Shown piece by piece: positions 1-7,199 of a stretch of 12,698 nt of DNA. The first letter of the stretch is position 1; the number at the start of each line of letters is the position of its first letter. The notes under the pieces were generated by a model, which worked only from the letters and a program-made list of their open reading frames with translations, had not been told where the DNA came from and did no database searches. The position numbers were made by a program, and so were the translations under genes. Origin of the DNA: Acidisarcina sp. (lineage in GTDB: Bacteria > Acidobacteriota > Blastocatellia > Pyrinomonadales > Pyrinomonadaceae); the NCBI GenBank assembly GCA_021155145.1, contig JAJNPX010000386.1, positions 1-12,698 on the forward strand. The letters run 5' to 3'.

Positions 1-41
1 TGTACTGGCTGGTGCTGAATAAACCGGTCAACTCCCGATGA
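1..41 (+). CDS. 3' end of a response-regulator-like gene (partial)
   Basis: Only the end of this gene is in the window. Reading from base 3 gives YWLVLNKPVNSR and a TGA at 39-41. A closing YWLvLN-P stretch is familiar from the last helix of small stand-alone receiver proteins (Rcp1/CheY-like regulators encoded beside large hybrid kinases); this is recalled family knowledge. The other two forward frames stop within the first 22 bases. The stop lies one base before the kinase ATG at 43, so the two genes are probably co-transcribed and translationally coupled. That fits a phosphorelay pair, with this protein passing phosphate to or from the kinase. Twelve residues are too few for certainty; a different protein with a similar tail cannot be excluded. 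Confidence 0.5.
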   Translation, partial: YWLVLNKPVNSR

Positions 42-42
42 T

Positions 43-3000
43 ATGAAAACCCTTAGGGTACTGATAGTCGAGGATGACGCGAACGATGCGGACCTTCTGC
101 TGCGCCAATTGAGGAAGGCCGGATTCGAGGTCGAGTACCGCCGCGCGGAAACGGCGGACGGTGTCAAGAGCGCACTCGCCGAGGAAGAGTTCGACATCGT
201 AATTTCCGACTATGGAATGCGCGGCTTTAGCGGACTTGACGCGCTTGAGATCCTGCAGGAATCAGGCCTCGATATACCCTTCATAATCGTTTCGGGCAGC
301 ATCGGCGAAGAGGCGGCATCTACACTGATGCGTCTCGGCGTCAGCGATTATGTGATGAAGGAAAGCCTCAGCCGCCTGGCCCCGGCGGTCACACGGGAAC
401 TTCAGGAGGCAGAAAACCGCCGCGAAAAACGAGAGGCGGAACAGGCTCTCTTACGAAGCGAGGAACGCCTTAAAGTGGCGCTTAACGCCGCCGGGCTGGG
501 TGCATGGGAATGGGATCTTATAACGAGCGACGTCTTCTGGTCACCCGAGGCCTCGGTGATCCTTGGCATACCGGTGGCGGGCAGCAAGATCGAGAATATC
601 CTGGCGATGGTGTTCGATGAGGATATGGATCTAGTACGCGAAGTGTATAGTACATCCTTGAAAAACCGCCGCCCGTTCAATTTCAAGCTGAGGCTTCGCC
701 GCCGCGACGGCGAAGTGGTGTGGGCCGCGGTCAGTGGGAAAGCAGAGTTTGACGATCGCGGCGAGGCCGTGCGGATCGTCGGCACGGTGCGCGACATCAC
801 ACGCGACAAAAAGGCCGAGGACGCGCTGATCGAGGCCGAGGAGCGATACCGCGTCATGGCCGAGTCGGCCTCGGACGCCGTGATCTCCATCGATGCGCAA
901 AGCAACATCCTTTACGCAAATCCGGCGGTCAAGAGGGTCTTCGGTTACGAATCTCACGAGCTGGTCGGTGAAAAGCTGACCATCCTGATGCCCCAAGCCA
1001 CAAGGCCGCGGCACATGGCCGGGGTCGAGCGGTACCTTGAAACAGGCGAAAAGCGGCTTGACTGGAGCCGGACGGAAACTACGGGGCGGCGAAAAGATGG
1101 GGCCGAGATCGCCATTCAGATCTCGTTCGGCCATCACAAGAAAGGCGAGCAGCATTTCTTTACTGGATTCATCAGGGACATCTCGGAATCGAAGGCGGCC
1201 GAGAACGCGATCCGCGAATCGGAGCAGAATTTCAGAGCGCTGGTGCAGGCGACGACCAAGTTCGTCTGGCAGCTCGATGAACGTGCCAACCTGACCGAGT
1301 ATCCCTACTGGTGGGAAGAGCTGACCGGCCAGCCATACGAAGAAAGCCGAAACTTCGGATGGGTCGAATGCCTTCATCCCGACGACCGCGAGCGTGTGAA
1401 GTCGTCATATATCGAAGCGATCGAGGGCGGCAAGCCCGCGCTGCTGGAGCTTCGGATCAGGGGGAAACAAGGCGATTACCGGCACTATTCCGGAAGCGGC
1501 GTGCCGCTGCCTACGGACGACGGCATTCGGTGGATCTGTGCGCTCTCCGATATCACGGCACAGCGTACGGCCGAGGAGCGATACCGGCTCTTGTCGTCGA
1601 TGACGACCGATTATTTGTTCGCGGCCAGCGTTCAGCAAGACGGGAGCATGAAAATGGAATGGGTCGCCGGCGCCTTCGAGGCCATAACCGGCTACGCGCC
1701 CGACGATTTCATCTCCGGGGGAGTATGGCGGGATATCGTACATCCCGATGACGTGGAGAAGGAGGACAGGGATGCCGCACAAGTCGCAGCAAATAGACCG
1801 GTCGATTCGGAACTCAGGATTGTAAGGAAAGACGGGAAGGTGATCTGGGTGCGGCGGTTCGCCGAACCGCGTTGGGATCTCAACACCGATTCGCTGATCG
1901 GCGCGGTCGGTGCGGTCGAGGATATAACCGTCAGGAAGACGGCGGAACTCGCCGTTCGCGAAAGCGAGCAGCGGCTTCGCACCATCCTCGATACCGAACC
2001 GGAGTGCGTAAAGGTGCTCGACCGTGTCGGCCGGATCATCGAGATCAATCCGGCCGGTGCAAAGATCCTCGGCTTTGATGACCCGTCGAGGCTGATCGGG
2101 CGGACGGCTGAGGGAATTATCACGCCGGAATACATCGACGGATTTAAGGCGGTGATAAAAAGCGTCATCGCCGGCGGATCAGAAAATTTCGTCTATGAGG
2201 TCTTCGGTGCCGACGAAGAGAGGCGCTGGCTGGATATGCATGCGGTCCCGCTGCGGTCGGTATCCGGCGAGATCAGTTCGGTTCTTGGGGTCTCTCGGGA
2301 TATTACCGAAAAACGGAAGATCGAGGCATCGCTCCGCCGGTCGCAGGGGCTCTACTCGGATCTGATCGACTCGATCGAAGGGATAGTGTGGGAGGCCGAC
2401 GCGTCAACCTATGAGTTCACCTTCGTCAGCCGCCAGGCCGAGGCGATCCTCGGTTACAAAGTTGAGGATTGGTTTCGCGCCGGCTTTTGGGAAACGCTTA
2501 TCCACGATGAAGACCGGGAGCGGGCGGTCAGGTTGTGCCGGGCCGCAACGGCGAAGGGTGAATCGCATTCGTTCGAATACCGCATGACAGCTGCCGACGG
2601 CAGGACGGTCTGGATCCGCGATATCGTAACGGTCGTTACCGAAGGCGGACGCCCGACTCTGCTCCGGGGCCTGATGGTCGACGTGACCGAACAGCGCCGT
2701 AAGGACGCCGCGATGAAGCGGCAGGCACTGATCATCGAACAGGCGAACGAGGCGATCTTCGTTTGGGATCTCGAGGGCGGGATCGTGGAATGGAATAAGG
2801 GCTGCGAAAGGCTGTACGGGTTTACGAGGGAGGAGGTCATCGGCCGGTCGAGCTTCGATGTGCTTCGATCCAGGCTTCCGAGAAAACGTGTTCAGTTCAT
2901 CAATTCGCTTGTCCAGAAAGGAAGCTGGTCCGGCGAAGTGACGCAGACGACCAAAGCCGGACGCATGGTTTACGCCGACAGCCAGTTCCAGTTGATCGAG

Positions 3001-4977
3001 CTGGACGGCCGCCGGGTCGTGCTCCAGACGGACCGCGACATGACGGCGAGCCGTAAAGCGGAAAACGCCCTTCGCCAGTCGGAGATGCGCTACCGCCATC
3101 TATTCGAGACCAATCCATACCCGATGTGGGTCTATGATCTCGAGAGTATGAGATTTCTCGCCGTAAACGACGCAGCGATCTATCGGTACGGCTACTCCGC
3201 TGAGGAATTCATGTCGATGACCCTTCTCGATATCCATCCTCCCGAAGAAGTGGAACGGGCAAGAGAGAAGATCCGTTCTGTAAAACTGAAGATCGAAAGC
3301 ACAGGCTCCTGGCAGCACAAGAAAAAGGACGGCAGCCTCATGAATGTCGAGATCACGTCGCACGCGCTCGAATTCGAGGGCAAGAACGCGAGGCTTGTAC
3401 TCGCACACGATGTGAGCGACCGGCTGCGGGCCGAAGAGGCGGTAAAGCGCAGCGAGGCCAAGTATCGCGAGCTCTTTGAGAATGCCAACGACCTTATCTA
3501 TACACACGACCTCACGGGGAAATTCACATCGCTCAACCACGCCGGAGAGCGGGTGACCGGCTATACCGAGGAAGAGGCACTCTCGATGAACATCGCGGAT
3601 GTCGTCGTTCCCGAATTTCTGGATCGCGCCCAGGCGATGATCGAGCGCAAGGTCGAGGGTTCGCCGCCGACGATCTACGAGACCGAAATAATCGCCAAAG
3701 ACGGCCGCCGCGTCCCGCTCGAGATAAACACACGGCTCATATTCGATGGCGGGAAGCCGATCGGCGTGCAGGGAATAGGCCGCGACATAAGCGAACGGCG
3801 CGCCGCCGAGGCGGCCTTGCGCGCGAGCGAAGAACAACTCCGGCAATCGCAAAAGCTCGAATCGATCGGAATTCTCGCGGGCGGCATGGCCCACGATTTC
3901 AACAATATGCTGACCGCGATCAATGGTTACAGCGATCTCATACTCCGAAAGCTGCCGCCCGACGATCCGATAAGAAATAACGTAACGGAGATACGCAATG
4001 CCGGGGAACGCTCGGCCGAGCTTACGCGTCAGCTTCTTGCGTTCAGCCGGCGGCAGATCCTGCAGCCGCGGGCGCTCGATCTGAACGAGGTGGTCGAAGG
4101 GACGGCATCGCTCATCCAGCGGCTGATCGGCGAGGATATCAAGATCACACGTAAGCTGTCGGCCGACCTCTGGAACGTACTCGCCGATCCGGGCCAGCTC
4201 TCGCAGGTGCTGATGAACCTGTCGATCAACGCACGCGATGCGATGCCCCGCGGTGGATCGCTCGTGATAGAGACCTCGAATATTTCGCTCGACGGAGATT
4301 ATGCCGGCAGGCACATCGACGTGAGGCCCGGAAATTATGTGATGCTTGCGGTCAGCGACACGGGCTCGGGGATGGACGAGGAGACAAGACGAAGGGTCTT
4401 CGAGCCGTTCTTTACCACAAAGCCGGTCGGCCGTGGCACCGGCCTCGGGCTCTCGACCGTTTACGGCATCGTGAAACAATCGGGCGGGAACATCTGGGTG
4501 TACTCGGAGGTCGGTCGCGGCACCACATTCAAGATCTATCTGCCGGTCGCTGACACAACGGAATCGACCGAGATCGGGGTCGGCGGACAAGGCGACCTGC
4601 TGATCGGCAGCGAGACCGTTATGCTCGTCGAAGACGAAGAAGCGGTCAGGAGTCTTGCCTCCGAGATACTCCGGTCGTGCGGCTACACGGTGATCGAGGC
4701 GGCGAACGGGATAGATGCACTTGCGAAATTCGAAGATTCCGGGGCCAAGGTCGAACTGTTGATAACTGACATCGTAATGCCCGAGATGGGCGGCCGGGAG
4801 CTTTCGGAACAGATCAAGGCAGACCGACCCGACATCAAAGTATTGTTCACGTCCGGCTACACGGATGATGCGATCTTGCGGCACGGCATCATCGACGAAG
4901 GTACGAACTTTCTCCAAAAGCCGTTCACCTACGACGCCCTCTCGCGAAAGGTCCGCTGGCTGCTCGACCAGAATTAG
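43..4977 (+). CDS. Hybrid sensor histidine kinase, REC-(PAS)9-HisKA-HATPase-REC
   Basis: A 1644-residue hybrid kinase with no signal peptide or membrane segment, so it should sense in the cytoplasm. The N-terminal receiver spans about 1-125, with acidic pocket E10-D12 and phospho-acceptor D56. Nine PAS/PAC units follow at about 140-260, 268-388, 395-512, 516-637, 641-763, 767-890, 894-1009, 1013-1133 and 1137-1257. Most are joined by short linkers of the form DIT/DIS..RKAE.AL..SE. The HisKA site is GGMAHDFNN with H1284. The ATPase shows the N-box around N1396, the G1 box DTGSG at D1439, FEPFFTTK, and GRGTGLGLS near 1463. A C-terminal receiver has D1531, acceptor D1576 and K1626. All catalytic residues are present, so it should autophosphorylate and relay phosphate internally or to the neighbouring response regulator. 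Ligands are unknown; PAS 2 resembles the FixL haem PAS. No clear Shine-Dalgarno precedes the ATG, and coupling to the upstream stop would explain its expression. Confidence 0.95.
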   Translation: MKTLRVLIVEDDANDADLLLRQLRKAGFEVEYRRAETADGVKSALAEEEFDIVISDYGMRGFSGLDALEILQESGLDIPFIIVSGSIGEEAASTLMRLGVSDYVMKESLSRLAPAVTRELQEAENRREKREAEQALLRSEERLKVALNAAGLGAWEWDLITSDVFWSPEASVILGIPVAGSKIENILAMVFDEDMDLVREVYSTSLKNRRPFNFKLRLRRRDGEVVWAAVSGKAEFDDRGEAVRIVGTVRDITRDKKAEDALIEAEERYRVMAESASDAVISIDAQSNILYANPAVKRVFGYESHELVGEKLTILMPQATRPRHMAGVERYLETGEKRLDWSRTETTGRRKDGAEIAIQISFGHHKKGEQHFFTGFIRDISESKAAENAIRESEQNFRALVQATTKFVWQLDERANLTEYPYWWEELTGQPYEESRNFGWVECLHPDDRERVKSSYIEAIEGGKPALLELRIRGKQGDYRHYSGSGVPLPTDDGIRWICALSDITAQRTAEERYRLLSSMTTDYLFAASVQQDGSMKMEWVAGAFEAITGYAPDDFISGGVWRDIVHPDDVEKEDRDAAQVAANRPVDSELRIVRKDGKVIWVRRFAEPRWDLNTDSLIGAVGAVEDITVRKTAELAVRESEQRLRTILDTEPECVKVLDRVGRIIEINPAGAKILGFDDPSRLIGRTAEGIITPEYIDGFKAVIKSVIAGGSENFVYEVFGADEERRWLDMHAVPLRSVSGEISSVLGVSRDITEKRKIEASLRRSQGLYSDLIDSIEGIVWEADASTYEFTFVSRQAEAILGYKVEDWFRAGFWETLIHDEDRERAVRLCRAATAKGESHSFEYRMTAADGRTVWIRDIVTVVTEGGRPTLLRGLMVDVTEQRRKDAAMKRQALIIEQANEAIFVWDLEGGIVEWNKGCERLYGFTREEVIGRSSFDVLRSRLPRKRVQFINSLVQKGSWSGEVTQTTKAGRMVYADSQFQLIELDGRRVVLQTDRDMTASRKAENALRQSEMRYRHLFETNPYPMWVYDLESMRFLAVNDAAIYRYGYSAEEFMSMTLLDIHPPEEVERAREKIRSVKLKIESTGSWQHKKKDGSLMNVEITSHALEFEGKNARLVLAHDVSDRLRAEEAVKRSEAKYRELFENANDLIYTHDLTGKFTSLNHAGERVTGYTEEEALSMNIADVVVPEFLDRAQAMIERKVEGSPPTIYETEIIAKDGRRVPLEINTRLIFDGGKPIGVQGIGRDISERRAAEAALRASEEQLRQSQKLESIGILAGGMAHDFNNMLTAINGYSDLILRKLPPDDPIRNNVTEIRNAGERSAELTRQLLAFSRRQILQPRALDLNEVVEGTASLIQRLIGEDIKITRKLSADLWNVLADPGQLSQVLMNLSINARDAMPRGGSLVIETSNISLDGDYAGRHIDVRPGNYVMLAVSDTGSGMDEETRRRVFEPFFTTKPVGRGTGLGLSTVYGIVKQSGGNIWVYSEVGRGTTFKIYLPVADTTESTEIGVGGQGDLLIGSETVMLVEDEEAVRSLASEILRSCGYTVIEAANGIDALAKFEDSGAKVELLITDIVMPEMGGRELSEQIKADRPDIKVLFTSGYTDDAILRHGIIDEGTNFLQKPFTYDALSRKVRWLLDQN

Positions 4978-4988
4978 GCCGTTCGGCT

Positions 4989-5019
4989 TTGGAATATATG
5001 ACCGCGGTCATAGCATAAA
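4989..5019 (+). promoter_or_regulatory. 16-bp perfect palindrome, candidate operator between possible -35 and -10
   Basis: TATGACCGCGGTCATA at 4997-5012 is a perfect 16-base palindrome in the gap between the kinase and the acyltransferase. A possible -35 (TTGGAA, 4989-4994) and -10 (CATAAA, 5014-5019) flank it with a 19-base spacer, and the dyad is centred in that spacer. This is the layout known for MerR-family promoters. The palindrome is plain in the sequence; the promoter boxes are weak (four of six consensus bases each). No T-run follows, so it does not look like an intrinsic terminator. Confidence 0.45.
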
Positions 5020-5048
5020 CAGATACGGCCCCATGTAACAGGACGATC

Positions 5049-5088
5049 ATCTGCCGGTAACGATACGTTAACGAGGCAGATCTAGAAT
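5049..5088 (+). promoter_or_regulatory. Nested inverted repeat abutting a candidate -10 box upstream of the acyltransferase
   Basis: The outer arms ATCTGCC (5049-5055) and GGCAGAT (5075-5081) enclose a second dyad, TAACG-ATA-CGTTA (5058-5070). TAGAAT at 5083-5088 is a reasonable -10 hexamer one base past the right outer arm. The repeat would then cover the -35 and spacer region, as expected for a repressor or activator site. Initiation near 5095 would leave a leader of about 18 bases without a Shine-Dalgarno. An RNA hairpin is the alternative if transcription starts further upstream. Confidence 0.4.
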
Positions 5089-5113
5089 CCTGTTTTGGCC
5101 TCTCGTTTTGCAT

Positions 5114-5905
5114 ATGAACACGATCTCACGAACCGACACGGCGGCATCTGTTGCGAGAAAGCTCCAGAACGAGCCGCTCTACATCTGCGAGGGCGGGTAC
5201 GAAGTGAGGATAGCGGCCGACACAGGCGACGTAGAGGCTGCCCTGCGGCTTCGCCATCGCGTATTCAACGTCGAGCTTGGCGGACATCCCGCGACCGACG
5301 AGCTTGAGTACGACGGGTTCGATGAGCGGAGCGCCCATCTCGTCGTGAACGAACTCCATACCGGTAAAACGGTCGGGACGTACCGGCTTAACTCGATCGA
5401 AACAGCCGCGGACGAACGCGGTTTTTATTCCTACGGCGAATTCAGTATCGAAGATCTGCCTTATTCCGTGCTTGAAGGCGGTGTCGAGGTCGGCCGTGCA
5501 TGCATCGCGGCCGAGCACCGGAATACGAAGGTGCTGTATCTGCTCTGGAAGGGACTCGCTCGATACATGCAGATAACCGAGCGGCGATTCTTATTCGGCT
5601 GCTGCTCGATCTTTACGCACGATCCGCTGGTGGGCGAACGGGCATTTCACCAACTGGCAGAGGGCGGATATTTTCACGACCAGTTGAGGGTCGAGCCACG
5701 TAGGAACGCACTCTATCTGGGCCCGGTCGACGAGATCGAACGCGAACCGGTCGTTCTGCCCGGCCTGTTCAATATGTACCTGAGGATCGGAGCTAAAGTC
5801 TGCGGGCCGCCGATGATCGACGCGGAATTCGGTACGATCGATTTTTTTGTCGTGTTCGACCGCGAGACGATGACCGATAAGTGCCGGAGGATGTTCTTCT
5901 CATAA
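5114..5905 (+). CDS. OlsB-like N-acyltransferase (COG3176, GNAT fold)
   Basis: A 263-residue soluble protein of the OlsB/'hemolysin-like' acyltransferase family. Members transfer a 3-hydroxyacyl chain from acyl carrier protein to the alpha-amino group of ornithine or another amino acid, the first step of ornithine-lipid synthesis; related enzymes make other N-acyl amino acids. Visible family motifs are RHRVF (47-51), AHLVV (74-78), GTYRL (88-92), VGRACI (126-131), LFGCCS (160-165), IGAKVCGPP (225-233) and FGTIDF (239-244). The length is normal. The ATG at 5114 is preferred over a TTG two codons earlier, although neither has a Shine-Dalgarno. No OlsA-type O-acyltransferase adjoins it, so the product could be a lyso-lipid, or the partner lies elsewhere. 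The upstream gap carries two dyads, suggesting dedicated control. The acceptor amino acid cannot be read from the sequence. Confidence 0.85.
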   Translation: MNTISRTDTAASVARKLQNEPLYICEGGYEVRIAADTGDVEAALRLRHRVFNVELGGHPATDELEYDGFDERSAHLVVNELHTGKTVGTYRLNSIETAADERGFYSYGEFSIEDLPYSVLEGGVEVGRACIAAEHRNTKVLYLLWKGLARYMQITERRFLFGCCSIFTHDPLVGERAFHQLAEGGYFHDQLRVEPRRNALYLGPVDEIEREPVVLPGLFNMYLRIGAKVCGPPMIDAEFGTIDFFVVFDRETMTDKCRRMFFS

Positions 5906-5925
5906 AAACCTGATCCGGCGCAGGT
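5904..5925 (-). terminator. Small intrinsic terminator for the minus-strand gene pair
   Basis: Read on the minus strand, ACCTG, eight loop bases and CAGGT form a five-pair hairpin, and the T-run continues from its right arm (five Ts in all). It lies in the 19-base gap between two convergent genes and touches both stop codons (TAA at 5903-5905 and TGA at 5925-5927). The plus-strand side has no T-run, so it should mainly stop NRDE transcription. The stem is short, which limits confidence. Confidence 0.45.
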
Positions 5926-6647
5926 CAGACAAATGTCCGCTCGACGAGATCCAATCTGCCGCTGCGGTCGGCGGTGACGACGGTCGAACACCGTGTTCCA
6001 TACACAGGCGTTTCGATAAAGATCGCCGAGAGCGCTTTTTCACGTTCGTATCCGATTCCGGTCTGCGGCAGGTCGGCATCGTCGGCCAGATCACGGTCGG
6101 CCAGCAAATCGAACATCGCTTCGCGGTCGGCGCCGTTCTCCAGGATCCGGCGAAATGCCGCCTTTCCTTTTGTGACTTTCGGCCAGGGCGTATCTAGCAA
6201 GCTATTGCTGAGCCCGTATATGCCCGGCGTGAGCATCTCGACCCGCTCACCCCGATCCGAAAACCACGCCGCTGTGACCCTTCCGTCGGCGATCTCACCC
6301 GCGATCAGGTTAAAACCCGAATACTCGCCGGCCGAACGCTCGATCATAGCCATATACTCGGCAACGGGCTCATCCGACAGCAGAAAGTCGCTGACAAGCC
6401 GCCCACGCGAACGAGTTCCTTTGGCCGACGACGGGTCCCGGTAATTGGTCACGGCCGCAAACCGGCCACCATCCGTTACGCCGAGCCACGTCCCGCCCGA
6501 TACGAGGTCGCGTCCGCCGCGGATGTGCGGTTGATCCGGCCACGCAGCGGCGGTAAGTGTCGGCCGCTCGTAAAACTCGTCGCGGTTGGCGAGCAAAACA
6601 AGCGGCGTCTCGGGGCGTTGTTCGATCGCGAAAAAGATCACGCACAT
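5925..6647 (-). CDS. NRDE family protein (TANGO2-like)
   Basis: A 240-residue protein beginning MCVIFFA, with the diagnostic NRDE at residues 21-24 (LLANRDEFYERPT). A GGTWLGV motif follows near 50, then FAAVTNYRDP, GFNLIAG, YGLSN and a C-terminal YGTRCSTVV. These are the hallmarks of the NRDE/TANGO2 family, including the conserved Cys2, suggestive of an N-terminal-nucleophile-type fold. The biochemical role is not settled; TANGO2 proteins have been linked to haem and lipid or acyl-CoA handling. The start is set by the MC.. N terminus, since upstream in-frame codons read as non-family sequence. It lies 32 bases downstream of the HTH gene on the same strand. There is no Shine-Dalgarno, but TATACT sits seven bases before the ATG, so a leaderless transcript is possible. 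Confidence 0.9.
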   Translation of the reverse strand: MCVIFFAIEQRPETPLVLLANRDEFYERPTLTAAAWPDQPHIRGGRDLVSGGTWLGVTDGGRFAAVTNYRDPSSAKGTRSRGRLVSDFLLSDEPVAEYMAMIERSAGEYSGFNLIAGEIADGRVTAAWFSDRGERVEMLTPGIYGLSNSLLDTPWPKVTKGKAAFRRILENGADREAMFDLLADRDLADDADLPQTGIGYEREKALSAIFIETPVYGTRCSTVVTADRSGRLDLVERTFV

Positions 6648-6679
6648 ACTATCAAGTATAATCGTATTGCGAGCCTCTT

Positions 6680-6922
6680 CTATTTCAAATCCCCGCCCGG
6701 GCCATCCAGGCTCCGCACCCAACTCCAGAAAGAATCCTCAGAGACGAGCCAGCCCAGCGGGCCCGGCGGATTCGAGGCCGTCTCGAATCTTCCGTCCTCG
6801 CACATGTTGATGAGTGTGCGTCGGCTCGGCGGCGGCACGATCACTCTGTGTTTCTCGATGAGCCTCTCTACCTGTGAGAGACGCAGCTTTGTTCTTACGA
6901 TCGTATCATTCAATTGTTTCAT
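6680..6922 (-). CDS. Small helix-turn-helix protein, excisionase/MerR-like
   Basis: An 80-residue protein. LSQVERLIEKHRVIVPPPSRRTL followed by INMCEDGRFETA, a loop, and GWLVSEDSFWSWVRSL has the shape of a small winged helix (HTH_17/Xis type): helix-turn-helix at about 15-48, then a wing and the typical W-lvseds-W closing helix at about 58-71. Such proteins bind DNA as regulators or recombination directionality factors. The start at 6922 is decided by a strong GGAGGAG six bases upstream; the ATG two codons earlier abuts that site with no spacing. It is the first gene of a minus-strand pair with the NRDE gene and points away from the phage late genes. It could be a host regulator of the NRDE gene or a remnant of a phage control region; no integrase is nearby to decide. 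Confidence 0.65.
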   Translation of the reverse strand: MKQLNDTIVRTKLRLSQVERLIEKHRVIVPPPSRRTLINMCEDGRFETASNPPGPLGWLVSEDSFWSWVRSLDGPGGDLK

Positions 6923-7199
6923 ACACATCTCCTCCACGCTTCCTGGGAAAGCGGCAGTTGCGGGATCGGGTGGCATTTTCATGCATTGCTGTGAAATTCC
7001 CAGAAACGCATCGCAAACCGAGCAAATACAGGTATCATCCGCAAACTGCCATCGCCGGATCGGGCCTTCCCGATTATTCTGATGATGGCCGGGCGATATG
7101 TAAGCGGCGGCAAGAAGTCGAGAAAAAGAGCCGCCCAATATCGTCCGACCGTTGTAGAATATCAAACAGGAATATTGTAGTCAAGACGACATTTCACAG
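6923..7199. other. Divergent intergenic region at the chromosome/phage-late-gene junction
   Basis: These 277 bases separate the minus-strand HTH gene from the plus-strand lysis genes, so promoters for both directions are expected here. An open minus-strand frame runs through most of it, but it resembles no protein and the strong ribosome site lies downstream, so it is treated as non-coding. A small hairpin (ATCGGG-CCTT-CCCGAT, 7059-7074) lacks a T-run. TAGAAT at 7155-7160 is a possible -10 for the late genes, without a clear -35. No integrase site, tRNA or duplicated attachment core is recognisable, so the exact prophage end, if it is here, is unknown. Confidence 0.5.
6929..6935 (-). promoter_or_regulatory. 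Shine-Dalgarno GGAGGAG of the HTH gene
   Basis: On the minus strand GGAGGAG is followed by six bases and the ATG at 6922. Its position selects that ATG over the in-frame ATG at 6928, which directly touches the site. Confidence 0.75.

Noticed and set aside
3100..4917. A 605-codon open frame on the minus strand inside the kinase gene
   Set aside because: It runs antisense to well-conserved PAS, HisKA and ATPase motifs. Its translation matches no family and is a by-product of high GC and codon bias; the other long antisense frames (for example 631-1377 and 2404-3099) were dropped for the same reason.
4978..4987. GCCGTTCGGC hairpin just after the kinase stop as a terminator
   Set aside because: The stem has four pairs with a two-base loop and only three Ts follow, so it is too weak to call.
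6943..7050. Interleaved inverted repeats CTGGGAA/TTCCCAG and GGCAGTT/AACTGCC
   Set aside because: Seven-base inverted repeats with wide spacing are expected by chance about twice in a region of this size, and they would not nest into one structure.
7106..7135. GGCGGC...GCCGCC stem as an RNA element or attachment site
   Set aside because: It is a six-pair stem with an 18-base loop in GC-rich DNA, with no T-run and no duplicate elsewhere in the window.
6923..7165. N-terminal extension of the HTH gene to 161 residues
   Set aside because: The added residues look random, and a strong Shine-Dalgarno with correct spacing supports the start at 6922.
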